Positions 44,470 through 54,303 of a stretch of 64,000 nucleotides of DNA are shown here, piece by piece. A program made the position numbers and the translations under genes. Positions within the stretch are counted from its first letter, which is position 1. Every line of letters begins with the position of its first letter. The notes beneath the pieces are model-generated. The model was given only the letters and a program-made list of their open reading frames with translations. It had not been told where the DNA came from and did no database searches. Source of the DNA: an uncultured bacterium (GTDB taxonomy: Bacteria; Bacillota; Clostridia; Lachnospirales; Lachnospiraceae); NCBI GenBank assembly GCA_947243845.1, contig CAMXIF010000009.1, positions 49,753 through 113,752 of the forward strand, written 5' to 3'.

Positions 44470-46191
44470 TTACAAATTTTTCTTAAGGTCTTCCGTCAAC
44501 TGATCCAGTTTAGCCTGTGCATCCTCAAGGCTCGTTCCCTTCACGCCCATATAGAATTTGATCTTCGGCTCCGTGCCGGAAGGTCTTGCACAGCACCAGG
44601 AATCATTGGTCAGATCGAAATACAGCACATTGGACTGGGGCAGTCCCGTCTCGCCCTCTGCACCGGTCTCTAAATTCAGAGTCTTTCCGGTATCGTAATC
44701 CCTGAACTCTTTGACCTTCAACTCGCCAAAATTCTTCGGCGGATCCTTGCGCAGCTTATTCATCAGCTCCTCAATCTCTTTTGCTCCATCGATACCCTTC
44801 ATGGTAATGGAATACTGGCTCTCTTTAAAGTAGCCATATTTCTCATAGAGTGTGATCATCTGATCCCACACCGTCTTACCCTGTTTCTTGCACCATGCCG
44901 CCATCTCACACAGGCACATTACAGCTACAATGGCGTCCTTGTCTCTCGCATGTGTACCCGCCAGGCAGCCATAACTCTCCTCTAAGCCAAACACATAATT
45001 GTTGGAACCGCTTTGTTCAAACAGTTTAATCTGCTCACCAATATACTTAAAGCCTGTCAGGACTTCAATAAATTTCACCTGATAATCCTCAGAGATTGCC
45101 CGTGCCATATTGGTGGTAACAATGGTAGTGACAAGAGCCGGATTCTCAGGCATTTTGCCTGCAGCCGTCCGCTCTCTCAGGATATATTCTGCAATCAGCA
45201 TACCGGACATGTTGCCTGTGAAAGGCACATACTCGCCGCTCTTGGTATCCAATGCATAGATGCCAAGTCTGTCCGCATCGGGATCTGTGGCAAGCACAAT
45301 GTCTGCATTCTTCTCCTTCGCCAGTTTAAGCGCCAGCGTAAAGGCTTTGGGATCCTCCGGATTCGGATAATCCAACGTGGTAAAGTCGGGATCCGGCATC
45401 TCCTGCTCCGGCACCACATACACATTCTTAAAGCCAAGTTCTGCAAGAATCCTTCTCACCGGCACATTGCCCGTCCCGTTGAAAGGCGAATAGACAATCT
45501 TCATATCCTCCGCCATCTCCTGAATCACTTCCGGATGAATGATCTGCTTCTTCAATTCTACCATGTATTTGTCGTCAATCTCTTTGCCGATGACTTCATA
45601 GAGGCCGGCTTTCTTCGCCTCCTCCTTGTCCATGGTTTTTACGGTATGATAATCGGTCACGTTGTTGACCTCTGTAATGATCTCTTTATCCCTGGGAGCC
45701 GCTACCTGAGCGCCATCCTCCCAATAGCACTTGTAACCGTTATACTCCGGCGGATTGTGGCTTGCAGTAATCACAATACCGGAAATACAGCCGAGTTCCC
45801 TGAGCGCGAAGGACAATTCAGGGGTAGGACGAAGCGCATCAAACACATAAGCCTTGATACCATTGGCAGCCAGACACAGCGCCGCTTCATCCGCAAACTC
45901 CGGTGACATTCTCCTGGAATCATATGCGATTGCCACACCCTTCTTCTCGCCGCCCTGTTTCTTTATGTAATTGGCCAGTCCCTGCGTAGCCTTGCGCACC
46001 GTATAGATATTCATACGGTTCGTACCAGCTCCGATCACGCCGCGCAGACCACCCGTGCCAAACGCCAGATCCTTATAAAATCTGTCCTCAATCTCCTTCT
46101 CATCGTTCCTGATTGCCAGAAGTTCCTGTTTGGTCGCATCGTCAAAGTAGGAATCCTCCAGCCAGAATTCAAATTGCTCCTGATATCCCAT
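44470..46191 (-). CDS. pgcA: Phosphoglucomutase / phosphomannomutase
   Basis: 573 residues, alpha-D-phosphohexomutase family of the long Gram-positive type. Interconverts glucose-6-P and glucose-1-P, feeding the dTDP-glucose and UDP-glucose needed here. Seen: GTGGLRGVIGAGTNRMN, active Ser in GIVITASHNPPEYNGYK, metal loop DPDADRLGIYA, the sugar-binding GLEESYGCLAG and phosphate-binding RPSGTEPKIKFY. AAGGAGG precedes the ATG; its own promoter lies upstream. Confidence 0.95.
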   Translation of the reverse strand: MGYQEQFEFWLEDSYFDDATKQELLAIRNDEKEIEDRFYKDLAFGTGGLRGVIGAGTNRMNIYTVRKATQGLANYIKKQGGEKKGVAIAYDSRRMSPEFADEAALCLAANGIKAYVFDALRPTPELSFALRELGCISGIVITASHNPPEYNGYKCYWEDGAQVAAPRDKEIITEVNNVTDYHTVKTMDKEEAKKAGLYEVIGKEIDDKYMVELKKQIIHPEVIQEMAEDMKIVYSPFNGTGNVPVRRILAELGFKNVYVVPEQEMPDPDFTTLDYPNPEDPKAFTLALKLAKEKNADIVLATDPDADRLGIYALDTKSGEYVPFTGNMSGMLIAEYILRERTAAGKMPENPALVTTIVTTNMARAISEDYQVKFIEVLTGFKYIGEQIKLFEQSGSNNYVFGLEESYGCLAGTHARDKDAIVAVMCLCEMAAWCKKQGKTVWDQMITLYEKYGYFKESQYSITMKGIDGAKEIEELMNKLRKDPPKNFGELKVKEFRDYDTGKTLNLETGAEGETGLPQSNVLYFDLTNDSWCCARPSGTEPKIKFYMGVKGTSLEDAQAKLDQLTEDLKKNL

Positions 46192-46268
46192 TGCGTAACC
46201 TCCTTGTTTAAATAATATTGTTTCTCACCCATTCCGCAAGAACAAAACCCAATTCATTAATCTTTTAT

Positions 46269-46297
46269 ATTTTACCACAACCTGAAATCTGTAGCAA
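46269..46297 (-). promoter_or_regulatory. Promoter of the phosphoglucomutase gene
   Basis: On the minus strand: TTGCTA (46297-46292), 17 bases, TAAAAT (46274-46269), about 75 bases before the ATG. Confidence 0.65.
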
Positions 46298-46402
46298 ATA
46301 TATTTGTGATGGATTCATAGGTCGCCTTTTCACATATAATTGTTCACATGGATGCATAGATGACACCTGCATGGATAGATAATTTCCGTAGACTGCTTTT
46401 TC

Positions 46403-48313
46403 CTACACCACCATCGCCACATTAATCCACCGCACAATCCTTAGCCCTGAGATCACATCTCTGGACACCGCCCCGATCCGGTATTCTCCTGGCGGCAGGG
46501 GCGCTATGATATCCACCTCAAAACCGCACAGCGCGATATTTTTCTGATCCGGCATATTCTGTGCGATGTCGTTGCGGCACTGGGGCGTGTATTCCATCTG
46601 ATAAAGGTCGCCCTTCTCTTTGTCCTGAAACAGCAGTCTCGTCTCGAAGCAGGCATTATCACTTCCCAGAACCACCGCATATCCCTGTATCCTGCGGGAC
46701 GTGGCCAGTTCCACGATCAGGCGCAGACACTCGTCTTCCCTGACACCCTCGATATCCTCTGCCAGTTCGCATACCCGCCTGTCAGGAATCGTGCGTCCCT
46801 CCTCAAAGGCAGGCCTTATGGTGGTATCCAGACGTTTTCTGTTGAGTCTGGGATGGTAATAGGGATCCTTTCTCTCCAGCTTGGGATGTCTGCCATAGAG
46901 CGTATCACGCTCCTGCATAAGCCTCTTTTGATCTTCCTCACTCTCATCACGGCCACGACTCAAAGACTCATGATGCACCAGATGAAAAGTATTGACCACC
47001 ATATTATGATAGCCCAGTTCATAAAGCGTAAAACACAAATCCACATCATTGAAGGCCACCTGCAGCTGTTCTTCAAAGCCGCCCGCTTCCTCAAACACAT
47101 CCCTGCGAATCATCAGACAGGCTCCCGTCACGGCCAGATAGTCCCATACACCTTGGTTTCTACCGTCATAATAACAATCGTTATCCTTCTGATACTGCAA
47201 TTTATGCACAGGTCCCAGGACAATATTGACAACACCCGTATGCTGAATCATGTCAGAGTCAGGATAGAGCAGTTTGATTCCCACTGCTCCTGCCCATTCT
47301 CTCTGGGCTTTCTTTGCCAGTTCTTCCAGCCAGCCGGGAGATACCGCCTCAATATCATCATTCAAAAACAAGAGCAGGTTTCCCCTGGACTCTTCTGCTC
47401 CCAGATTACACATATGGGAAAAATTAAAGGGCATGGGACGGTAGAGATAGCGAATCTCCCGCAGACAGCTTTTCGTCTCCAATCCGTTCTGTTCCCTGTC
47501 TGCTTTCTGCGGCGCTTCTCCTGATTTCTGCGTGATATTGACATATTCCTGCATGATGCCGTCTATCTTCTGCGTGATCATCTTGCGATTCCCATCGTTA
47601 CTGCCATTGTCCACGATCACAATCTCATAAGGCTGCTGCCGTACGGTATGCGCAACCGTTTCCAGACACCTGCCTAGAATCTCCGGATTATCTTTAGATG
47701 GTATGATGATGGAAACCAGCGCTTCCCCTTGTGCCATATCCTCCTGCGCCGCATCTGCAAGCCTTCTGCCGGGTCTGCCCTCTCCCGCTGGCAGCCAGTC
47801 CTCTTTTCGGTGGAAAAGGATTTCCCGCAGATGCCCAATGTGCTGACAGCCCTTCTCATAACCACCCGCCAGTTCCACCAGCGCATCGTGACAGGCATCT
47901 TCCTCCTGTCTCTGCGCCTCGGTAAGCTGCTCATAAAGTTCTCTTCTCACCGCTAACAGGCTCCCCAGATAATCCCGGCAAAGATAGCTGTCCGGCGACC
48001 AGTCCTGCTTCAACCAGGGCGAATGATACCCGCCCTTATCACCCATAATATCCTCATCTCCATAGAGAAACAGTACCTGTGGATATTTGGCAAAAAAAGC
48101 GGCAATCCGTTCCCTGGCGTCAGACGCCTCCTCACCTTCTCCAAACACCAGAACCTCAAAATCAGCAGGAACCCCTTCTGTCTCCAGTTCGGCATTTTCC
48201 TCCTCGTCCTGCAGTCTGGTATCATAATTCATCTCATATAATTTCAGGTTCTTTCTATAACGTCTGTCCAGCCGCCTTTCCAATATCTGACGGAGCAATC
48301 TCTTTAAGCGCAA
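46403..48313 (-). CDS. GT2 family glycosyltransferase with N-terminal partial GT module
   Basis: 636 residues. Residues about 55-190 hold the DED-module half of a GT2 protein (LFLYGDEDIMGDKG, PWLKQDWSPDSYLC, LLAVRRELY) without its nucleotide-binding half. A complete GT2 domain spans about 198-430: VSIIIPSKDNPEILGRCL, IVDNGSNDGNRKM, LLFLNDDIEAVSPGWLEEL (NDD), VTGACLMIRRDVFEEAGGF and FNDVDLCFTLYELGY. The C-terminal 130 residues are beta-rich and unrecognised. TTG start with GGGAGG seven bases upstream. It follows the methyltransferase gene by 13 bases, in one operon. Confidence 0.86.
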   Translation of the reverse strand: MRLKRLLRQILERRLDRRYRKNLKLYEMNYDTRLQDEEENAELETEGVPADFEVLVFGEGEEASDARERIAAFFAKYPQVLFLYGDEDIMGDKGGYHSPWLKQDWSPDSYLCRDYLGSLLAVRRELYEQLTEAQRQEEDACHDALVELAGGYEKGCQHIGHLREILFHRKEDWLPAGEGRPGRRLADAAQEDMAQGEALVSIIIPSKDNPEILGRCLETVAHTVRQQPYEIVIVDNGSNDGNRKMITQKIDGIMQEYVNITQKSGEAPQKADREQNGLETKSCLREIRYLYRPMPFNFSHMCNLGAEESRGNLLLFLNDDIEAVSPGWLEELAKKAQREWAGAVGIKLLYPDSDMIQHTGVVNIVLGPVHKLQYQKDNDCYYDGRNQGVWDYLAVTGACLMIRRDVFEEAGGFEEQLQVAFNDVDLCFTLYELGYHNMVVNTFHLVHHESLSRGRDESEEDQKRLMQERDTLYGRHPKLERKDPYYHPRLNRKRLDTTIRPAFEEGRTIPDRRVCELAEDIEGVREDECLRLIVELATSRRIQGYAVVLGSDNACFETRLLFQDKEKGDLYQMEYTPQCRNDIAQNMPDQKNIALCGFEVDIIAPLPPGEYRIGAVSRDVISGLRIVRWINVAMVV

Positions 48314-48326
48314 ACCCTGTCCTCCC

Positions 48327-50477
48327 TTACATCCATCTTCTCATGGACGCTGTCACATCCTCTGCCACTGTTTGCGGCAATATCACCACTTTCAGCTTCG
48401 CGCCAAGAACGTTCAGCGGTTTTCGTTCCAGTCCCGCAACATTGATGCTCAGATTCGGATCGCTGGTGGCAAAAATCACGCCCGATGAAGATTTGAGCAG
48501 CTTGCCATTGGTCGTAAACACTGCTTTCGAGTGAATCGGCACATCTTTGCCGTTAAACGTCATTTCTTCTATGCTGACCACGCAGGATGCCATGGCTGGA
48601 TCGATACGCAGCATCTGTACGTTGCTATCCACCGTAAGCTGCAGTTCCACATCCTCATCATTTAAATAGGCTTCCGGCACAAAATAAGACTTTTCTTCCG
48701 AAAACCCTCCCCCACAATCCTCATAGATCTGCACTTTCCTGGGCACTAATTTCTGTTTCTCCCGTTCCAGACAGTCCCAGGGATTGATGACCGGTGCTCC
48801 CATCCAGGCATACAGCTCCGACATGGACTTATTCCGTCCTGTCACCTGCCTCTGAAATTTCCTCTCCTGCACCCTGCAGTCGTCCATATCGCTCTCACTC
48901 ATGTTCAAAGAGTTTAAAATTATATCTACATTTAATTTATTTCTCTTTTCATCCTCTAATAAATAACAGTAGATTGCGCGAAAAGCCAGTTCTTTGGGAT
49001 CAATCGGTTTATCATATGTCCACTCATAATCAATAACCGTCCAGGTATCCTCCTGCACCATGATATTGGAAAAAATCATGTCAAAATCCGCCGCCGGATA
49101 TTCCGCGTGATACCCAATCCGCTCCACATATTCCTGAAAAAGCTGATGGAACCCATCGATATCATTCCGTTCCAGCTTCTCGTCCAGCAGTTCCGTGAGG
49201 GGCCGTCCCTGTACATACTCAAAAGAATCCCACACATGGTTTCCTTCCTCATGCAGGGTACATTTGTTAACTTGTATTTTACCTCCCTCATAACGATCGG
49301 ACAGTTTCCGACAAGCGGCCTCTATTCCTCTAATATGTTCTGCCGCCTCATTACATAACGGTAGTTTTTTAACAACAGTCTCTCCCTGTGCCCCTCTGCT
49401 GATCTCTGTCTTGATCTGGTACTGCGGCGCACGGTCATTAGAATATCTGGTATACTGCACAGGTAGCTCTTTACCGATGACTACTTCATATGAGTTGGAA
49501 AATACCGAAAAGAGCCTGTCCTCTGCAATCCCGTCAAAGGCATACTTTTCGTTAAACAGATCCATCCGTTCCCGGTCGTAGTTCCGAAGATTATTGGAAA
49601 GTTCTCCCTTCCCCGGAAGCCGCCCATCTGAATACAGTGTCGTCATGAATTTATAATCCGGATAGGGATAATAGAAACTGTACTCCTCTATCCCACAGGA
49701 AGCCAATATCTTCTCAAGCCCCTGTCTGGAAAAAGTACGCACATTGTCGCCGCCGGCATAATTTTCAATACCGGAAAACCACTTTCCCAAATATCCTTCC
49801 TCACAGCCCGCATAATTCTCAATGCCGGAAAACCAGGTTCCCAGGTGATCTTCTTTACAGCCCGCAAAATATTTCAACCCATATTTATTCTCAATGGCAA
49901 TCACCACGCGCCCTCCGGGTGCCAGATGTTTCATCACAATCTGTAAAAAATCCGCAAAGGGGCTGTCCGTATCCATGTAACTTTGTCCGTACTCAAACAC
50001 ACCAATCAGCAGGATATAGTCAAAGTCCACAGGCAGTATCGGCTCCACGTCCCTGAAGTTCCCTACGTGGATAGTCACATTATCATATTCGCTGTGGCGA
50101 TAGGCATTGATGAGACTCCTTTTCTTGGACAGGTCTACCCCCACCACCTGCTTTGCCTTGCGGGCCAGCGCACCTGTAATAGCGCCGCAACCACTCCCTA
50201 CTTCCAGTACTTTGGCGCCTTCCATAGGAAGCCACTCTACAATATTTTCCCGCAGGGGCGAAAGATGATAGAGCAGCGGCCAGCTTTTGCGCTCCTCAAT
50301 GATCCGCGGATACTCCACCGAGGCATAGTTTTTCACGATATCCAACAAATCATCCTCTACCGCTCCGTCACCATAATAATCTTCACCCGGATAATAGGTC
50401 AGATCCAGCTTAATCTTTCCCACTTCCATCTTTTTTTCCTTATCACTCATCATCTTTTTCCCGTTATCTTTGCACAT
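48327..50477 (-). CDS. SAM-dependent methyltransferase fused to a kinase-like domain
   Basis: 716 residues. A class I methyltransferase (about 60-260) has motif I VLEVGSGCGAITGAL, VVGVDLSKKR, FDYILLIGVFEYGQS and LAPGGRVVIAIENKYG. A second region (about 330-550) has AADFDMIFSNIMVQEDTWTV and VIDYEWTY, which resemble the catalytic loop and DFG-like part of aminoglycoside/choline-kinase-type folds. The C-terminal 130 residues are beta-rich, as in the neighbouring GT2. It probably methylates and phosphorylates (chain cap) the polysaccharide, which is inference. Residues 206-241 are an 18-residue duplication. Start uncertain: ATG 50477, or ATG 50429 with AAGGA. Confidence 0.8.
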   Translation of the reverse strand: MCKDNGKKMMSDKEKKMEVGKIKLDLTYYPGEDYYGDGAVEDDLLDIVKNYASVEYPRIIEERKSWPLLYHLSPLRENIVEWLPMEGAKVLEVGSGCGAITGALARKAKQVVGVDLSKKRSLINAYRHSEYDNVTIHVGNFRDVEPILPVDFDYILLIGVFEYGQSYMDTDSPFADFLQIVMKHLAPGGRVVIAIENKYGLKYFAGCKEDHLGTWFSGIENYAGCEEGYLGKWFSGIENYAGGDNVRTFSRQGLEKILASCGIEEYSFYYPYPDYKFMTTLYSDGRLPGKGELSNNLRNYDRERMDLFNEKYAFDGIAEDRLFSVFSNSYEVVIGKELPVQYTRYSNDRAPQYQIKTEISRGAQGETVVKKLPLCNEAAEHIRGIEAACRKLSDRYEGGKIQVNKCTLHEEGNHVWDSFEYVQGRPLTELLDEKLERNDIDGFHQLFQEYVERIGYHAEYPAADFDMIFSNIMVQEDTWTVIDYEWTYDKPIDPKELAFRAIYCYLLEDEKRNKLNVDIILNSLNMSESDMDDCRVQERKFQRQVTGRNKSMSELYAWMGAPVINPWDCLEREKQKLVPRKVQIYEDCGGGFSEEKSYFVPEAYLNDEDVELQLTVDSNVQMLRIDPAMASCVVSIEEMTFNGKDVPIHSKAVFTTNGKLLKSSSGVIFATSDPNLSINVAGLERKPLNVLGAKLKVVILPQTVAEDVTASMRRWM
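49755..49862 (-). repeat. 54-bp in-frame tandem duplication in the methyltransferase gene
   Basis: Two units with period 54 encode GCKEDHLGTWFSGIENYA and GCEEGYLGKWFSGIENYA. Synonymous and non-synonymous differences show that the duplication is not recent. Confidence 0.9.
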
Positions 50478-50565
50478 TCACCTTTATCCAATCATGTAAT
50501 CTACATCCGGTCATCTTGCCCTATCCAACCGTTCATGCAGCTGCTTTACCCTGCTGTACAACTCA

Positions 50566-53500
50566 TCAAACGCAATCCCCATTATATTTCAACACAAAAT
50601 CACTCCGGTCAAGGGAGAAATTCGGGTTATAGTAGGGATCACCCTGGGCGAGGACTCCCTTCCATTTCTCCCGGAAAGCTTCCGACTCCCGATTGTACCG
50701 CTCCGCCTTCTCGCCGCTATCATCCAATCCTCTGGAAATCGACTCATAATGATATAGTTCCGCAAAAGGTGTAAACACATTCACATATCCTGCCTTCCAG
50801 GCACGGACACACAGATCCACATCATTTAGGGATACTGCAAAACCCTCATCCAAGCCGCCCAGCTTCTGAAACAGGGATTTGCGCATCATCAGACAGGCGC
50901 CGGTGACGGCCATCACATTCTGTGCATAGCAGAGTCTGCCCATATAGCCCAGGTTGTTATGGCTGATACCATAATGGCTGTGTCCTGCCGTTCTGTGCGC
51001 GCCCAGCCCCAGCACTACACCTGCATGCTGGATAGTCCGGTTCTCATAATAAAGTTTTGCACCCACGGCACCCACATCTTTTCTCTGAGCATACATCAGA
51101 AGTTCTTCCATCCAATCCAGGGTAATGACCTGGGTATCGTTATTCAGTAGCAGGATATATTCTCCCGATGCTTTGGACACCGCCAGGTTATTGATCCGGG
51201 AATAGTTGAACTCTCCCTTGTAATTAAGAACCCTGATCTGCGGATTCTCCTGAATCTTCTTATAATAAGCAAAGATTTCCTTACCTGTGCTGTTATTCTC
51301 CACCACCAGAATCTCATAGTTATCGTAAGTGCTCTTTTCCAAAATAGAAGAAATACAGCGCTGCAAATCCTCCGGATGGTCTTTGTTGGGAATCACGATG
51401 GACACTTTGGGATTGCCCTGAATCTCATATTTGATCCGGAAGATAGTCTCAAAAGCCTTCGTGGATGTTATCTCAAAGTTCTGGAAACCCTGTGCCCTTA
51501 GGTGAGAGGCCACTGCCCCCTTTGCCGCCTCAATGGCATAACTCTTGGCATTGATATCGGAAGCCACACTGCCCTCATGGGAACGCCAATAATAAAGGAG
51601 TTTCGGCACATGTACCACGCATTTGGCACGGGATGTCAGGCGCAGGATCATATCGTGATCCTGACTGCCGTCAAACTCGGAACGAAACAGCTGTGTCCCG
51701 TCCAATAGCTTTCTGGAAAAAGCGCTGAAGTGGCAGATATAATTGTTCGCCCGCAGATTATCCGGTGCATAATCCGGCTTAAAATGCAGAGTGAGCATAT
51801 GGTCAATGGTTTTATGTCCCTTAAATGTAGTCTCATCACAGTAGATATAATCGGCACCTTTATCGCAGATTGCCTTCATATATTCATACAGCACGCTGGG
51901 ATGCAGCACATCGTCATGGTCAAAGAGGGCGATATAGTCTCCGGAAGCCATGGAGAGACATTCATTGGTGTTGCCGGATATCCCCTCGTTCTTCGGCAGC
52001 TTTCTATAGACGATACGACAGTATAGACTGCTGCTGGAACGCAGGTATTTCTTATCCAGTTCCATATATTCTCTGCAAATCTTTTCTACATCGCCATGCT
52101 CTTCATCAGATCCGTCCGCCAGGCACAGTTCCCAGTTCTCATAAGTCTGCGCCGTCACAGATTCTATGGCCTGTCGCAAAAAGTTCTCCGGTGTATTGTA
52201 TAGGGGCATGAGAATACTGAACTTAATAGCTTTATCAAATCTGGTGGCCCGCTGCGCGGCCGCTTCCTCCGCGCTCGGAAAGCTGGCTGTCCCATGCTGT
52301 GCCCGCGCTTTCTTCTCGATCATCTTGGCGTTCAGCTTACGAAGGAAACCTTTGACACTGCCGCAATACCCGATCCGTTCCTTGGTCCGCTGCATCCAGT
52401 GTACCAGCGAACGCAGAGGTTTGGACATCCGCCAGAATATACTGCCTTTGATCTGACCAAGCTTTGTACCCAGCAGACCGCTCTTACGCTCCGCCTCCTC
52501 CAACTTTCCGGTAAGCACCTGATCCTTTTTTCTCTCTCGTCTGTAGGCATCCCGATAAAACCGCAGCGCTTCTGCAGCCGTCATCCGGGCCTGTTCCTGC
52601 GTCAGAGAACCGGTATAGAACTCTTCCAGGCTCATTTCACTCTCAGAAGCCCCGTGGCGGCGCAGCGCCACATCGCCACGCACTACATTATAAGAACCTG
52701 CCGCTTCCAGCCTGCGGCAGAGTTCACTGCTGTCTTGACTTTCTTCTCCCTCTTGACCAAAGCCTCCCGCCTTCTCATATTTATCACGGGACACCATCAA
52801 ACAGGCCAACGGTACCATCTCCACATCATGTATCACATCCGCCCGCAGATTCTGTTCCGTATCCGTTCTCCAAAGATCTGCCCCTACAGCCCCTACATGG
52901 GACTGCAAGGCCTGGCCTGCCATATGACCCAGCCAGCTTTTCTCTATAATCTCCATATCATCGCCCAGAAAGAGTAGAAGGTCTCCTTTGGCGTGTTCAA
53001 TACCCAAACGATACAAAGCGCCCTGTTCTTTGGTCCCAACACCGTCCAGCCAGATAAATCCATATTCCTTCTGCAGTTGTTCCATCTTACTTCTGTTCTC
53101 TTCTTTTTCCCCGGCGTCCACAACAATCCACTCGTAATAGCGGTAAGCCGTCCTGGTCTTAAAAGAGCGCAGACATCTCTCCAAAGAAACCGGCGCATCC
53201 TTCGTGATGATGACTACAGACACCACACGATGCGGAGCGATCGCACCGCCGGCGCTCCCCGCACGGGCGCAGCGTTCCCTGCCGGACACAGAAGTATCAT
53301 ACACCAGATGATACAGGCCGGGATCCGGACCGTACTGTAAGTCCGCACGAATCCCTCTCCTGCGCAGGGCATCCTCCCGTACAGGGACAAAGGCTTCCCC
53401 CGCGCCCGTAAAAGTTTGTTCCCCTCCATAACCAGCAGCTTCCTCCTGTTTCTCCTTCTTCAGGTCTGCCGGAATCTTGCCATGATAAAGCACTGCATCC

Positions 53501-54237
53501 ACACGCCGCACCGCTTCACGCATCTTTCCATAGTCCATGCCGCTTCGTCTAAGCGCCGCCTCTTCCAGGCGCAGGCACAGATCGTAAAATCCCACCGCCA
53601 GCTGTTCCTCATCACTGCACTGAGCAAGACCACCGTAAGCAATCTCCGAGAGAAGATCCCGTTTGACCGCTACCAGATGTCCCCAACAATTATAAGATAA
53701 CAGGGTGTCCGGTGCATAATCAGACTTATACCAGGGTGTCCCACTTTGCGCCGGATTCTCCTCATAGTAATCCTCATCCACATATGCCGCCACGCACGAC
53801 TCATTTTTATTAAAACAAGACTTAATTTTCTCAAAAATGTCCTGTTCAAGCGCGCCACAGCCATATATCAACAACACGATATCCGTGTCCGGAACATCAA
53901 TCTCATTCCAGCCTTCCACCATCAGGTACTCTTTGGTGTTCACTTTTTCGTTTTCAGAACACGCGTTATTATCGTTTTCCTGTGTGTCTAATGGTGCATC
54001 GGAAGCAGAATCCGTCAATTCCGTAACAGTCGCTTCCTTATAAAACAATCCGTGGATCGGAGCAACCATCTTCCAAAAGGGACTGGCATAAATGCGCTCC
54101 AGATTATCCTGATAATCTTCCTGTTTCCGCTCCAAATCCGCAACTTGTCCCGCCAACAGGGTATTGTGTTTTCTCTCTTTTTCATAAGCCGCTGCATAAT
54201 AGGCCGCCCAATCATAACCATTTTTCAATCCACTCAT
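50566..54237 (-). CDS. Giant multi-GT2 glycosyltransferase (three GT2 domains)
   Basis: 1223 residues. A coiled-coil N-terminus (1-60); a partial GT module (about 145-200; AAYVDEDYYEENP, PWYKSDYAPDTLL); GT2-1 (about 339-530; VVSVVIITKDAPVSLERCL, FLGDDMEII, lacking clear acceptor motifs); a second coiled coil (about 550-640); GT2-2 (about 672-890; FSILMPLYNTPENFL, ALFDHDDVLHP, CDETTF, SQDHDMILRL); and GT2-3 (about 944-1170; VSIVIPNKDHPEDLQ, LLLNNDTQVI, VTGACLMMRKSLFQKLGG, LNDVDLCVRAWKAGY). It probably polymerises or extends the exported glycan with two or more linkages. No membrane segments. Confidence 0.9.
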   Translation of the reverse strand: MSGLKNGYDWAAYYAAAYEKERKHNTLLAGQVADLERKQEDYQDNLERIYASPFWKMVAPIHGLFYKEATVTELTDSASDAPLDTQENDNNACSENEKVNTKEYLMVEGWNEIDVPDTDIVLLIYGCGALEQDIFEKIKSCFNKNESCVAAYVDEDYYEENPAQSGTPWYKSDYAPDTLLSYNCWGHLVAVKRDLLSEIAYGGLAQCSDEEQLAVGFYDLCLRLEEAALRRSGMDYGKMREAVRRVDAVLYHGKIPADLKKEKQEEAAGYGGEQTFTGAGEAFVPVREDALRRRGIRADLQYGPDPGLYHLVYDTSVSGRERCARAGSAGGAIAPHRVVSVVIITKDAPVSLERCLRSFKTRTAYRYYEWIVVDAGEKEENRSKMEQLQKEYGFIWLDGVGTKEQGALYRLGIEHAKGDLLLFLGDDMEIIEKSWLGHMAGQALQSHVGAVGADLWRTDTEQNLRADVIHDVEMVPLACLMVSRDKYEKAGGFGQEGEESQDSSELCRRLEAAGSYNVVRGDVALRRHGASESEMSLEEFYTGSLTQEQARMTAAEALRFYRDAYRRERKKDQVLTGKLEEAERKSGLLGTKLGQIKGSIFWRMSKPLRSLVHWMQRTKERIGYCGSVKGFLRKLNAKMIEKKARAQHGTASFPSAEEAAAQRATRFDKAIKFSILMPLYNTPENFLRQAIESVTAQTYENWELCLADGSDEEHGDVEKICREYMELDKKYLRSSSSLYCRIVYRKLPKNEGISGNTNECLSMASGDYIALFDHDDVLHPSVLYEYMKAICDKGADYIYCDETTFKGHKTIDHMLTLHFKPDYAPDNLRANNYICHFSAFSRKLLDGTQLFRSEFDGSQDHDMILRLTSRAKCVVHVPKLLYYWRSHEGSVASDINAKSYAIEAAKGAVASHLRAQGFQNFEITSTKAFETIFRIKYEIQGNPKVSIVIPNKDHPEDLQRCISSILEKSTYDNYEILVVENNSTGKEIFAYYKKIQENPQIRVLNYKGEFNYSRINNLAVSKASGEYILLLNNDTQVITLDWMEELLMYAQRKDVGAVGAKLYYENRTIQHAGVVLGLGAHRTAGHSHYGISHNNLGYMGRLCYAQNVMAVTGACLMMRKSLFQKLGGLDEGFAVSLNDVDLCVRAWKAGYVNVFTPFAELYHYESISRGLDDSGEKAERYNRESEAFREKWKGVLAQGDPYYNPNFSLDRSDFVLKYNGDCV

Positions 54238-54303
54238 CAGTCAGATAATCCCCTTTATACGCGTTTATCCGGCCGCCTTTACTGTGGGACCGGATAGTGC
54301 CAT

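Noticed and set aside
46192..46402. RNA gene or riboswitch between pgm and the GT2
   Set aside because: Only imperfect GGAT/GCAT repeats and the pgm promoter are visible; no stable conserved fold recognised.
54238..54303. Terminator between the GT2 and ABC ATPase genes
   Set aside because: ATCCGG / CCGGAT pairs over a long loop, without a T-run; too weak.
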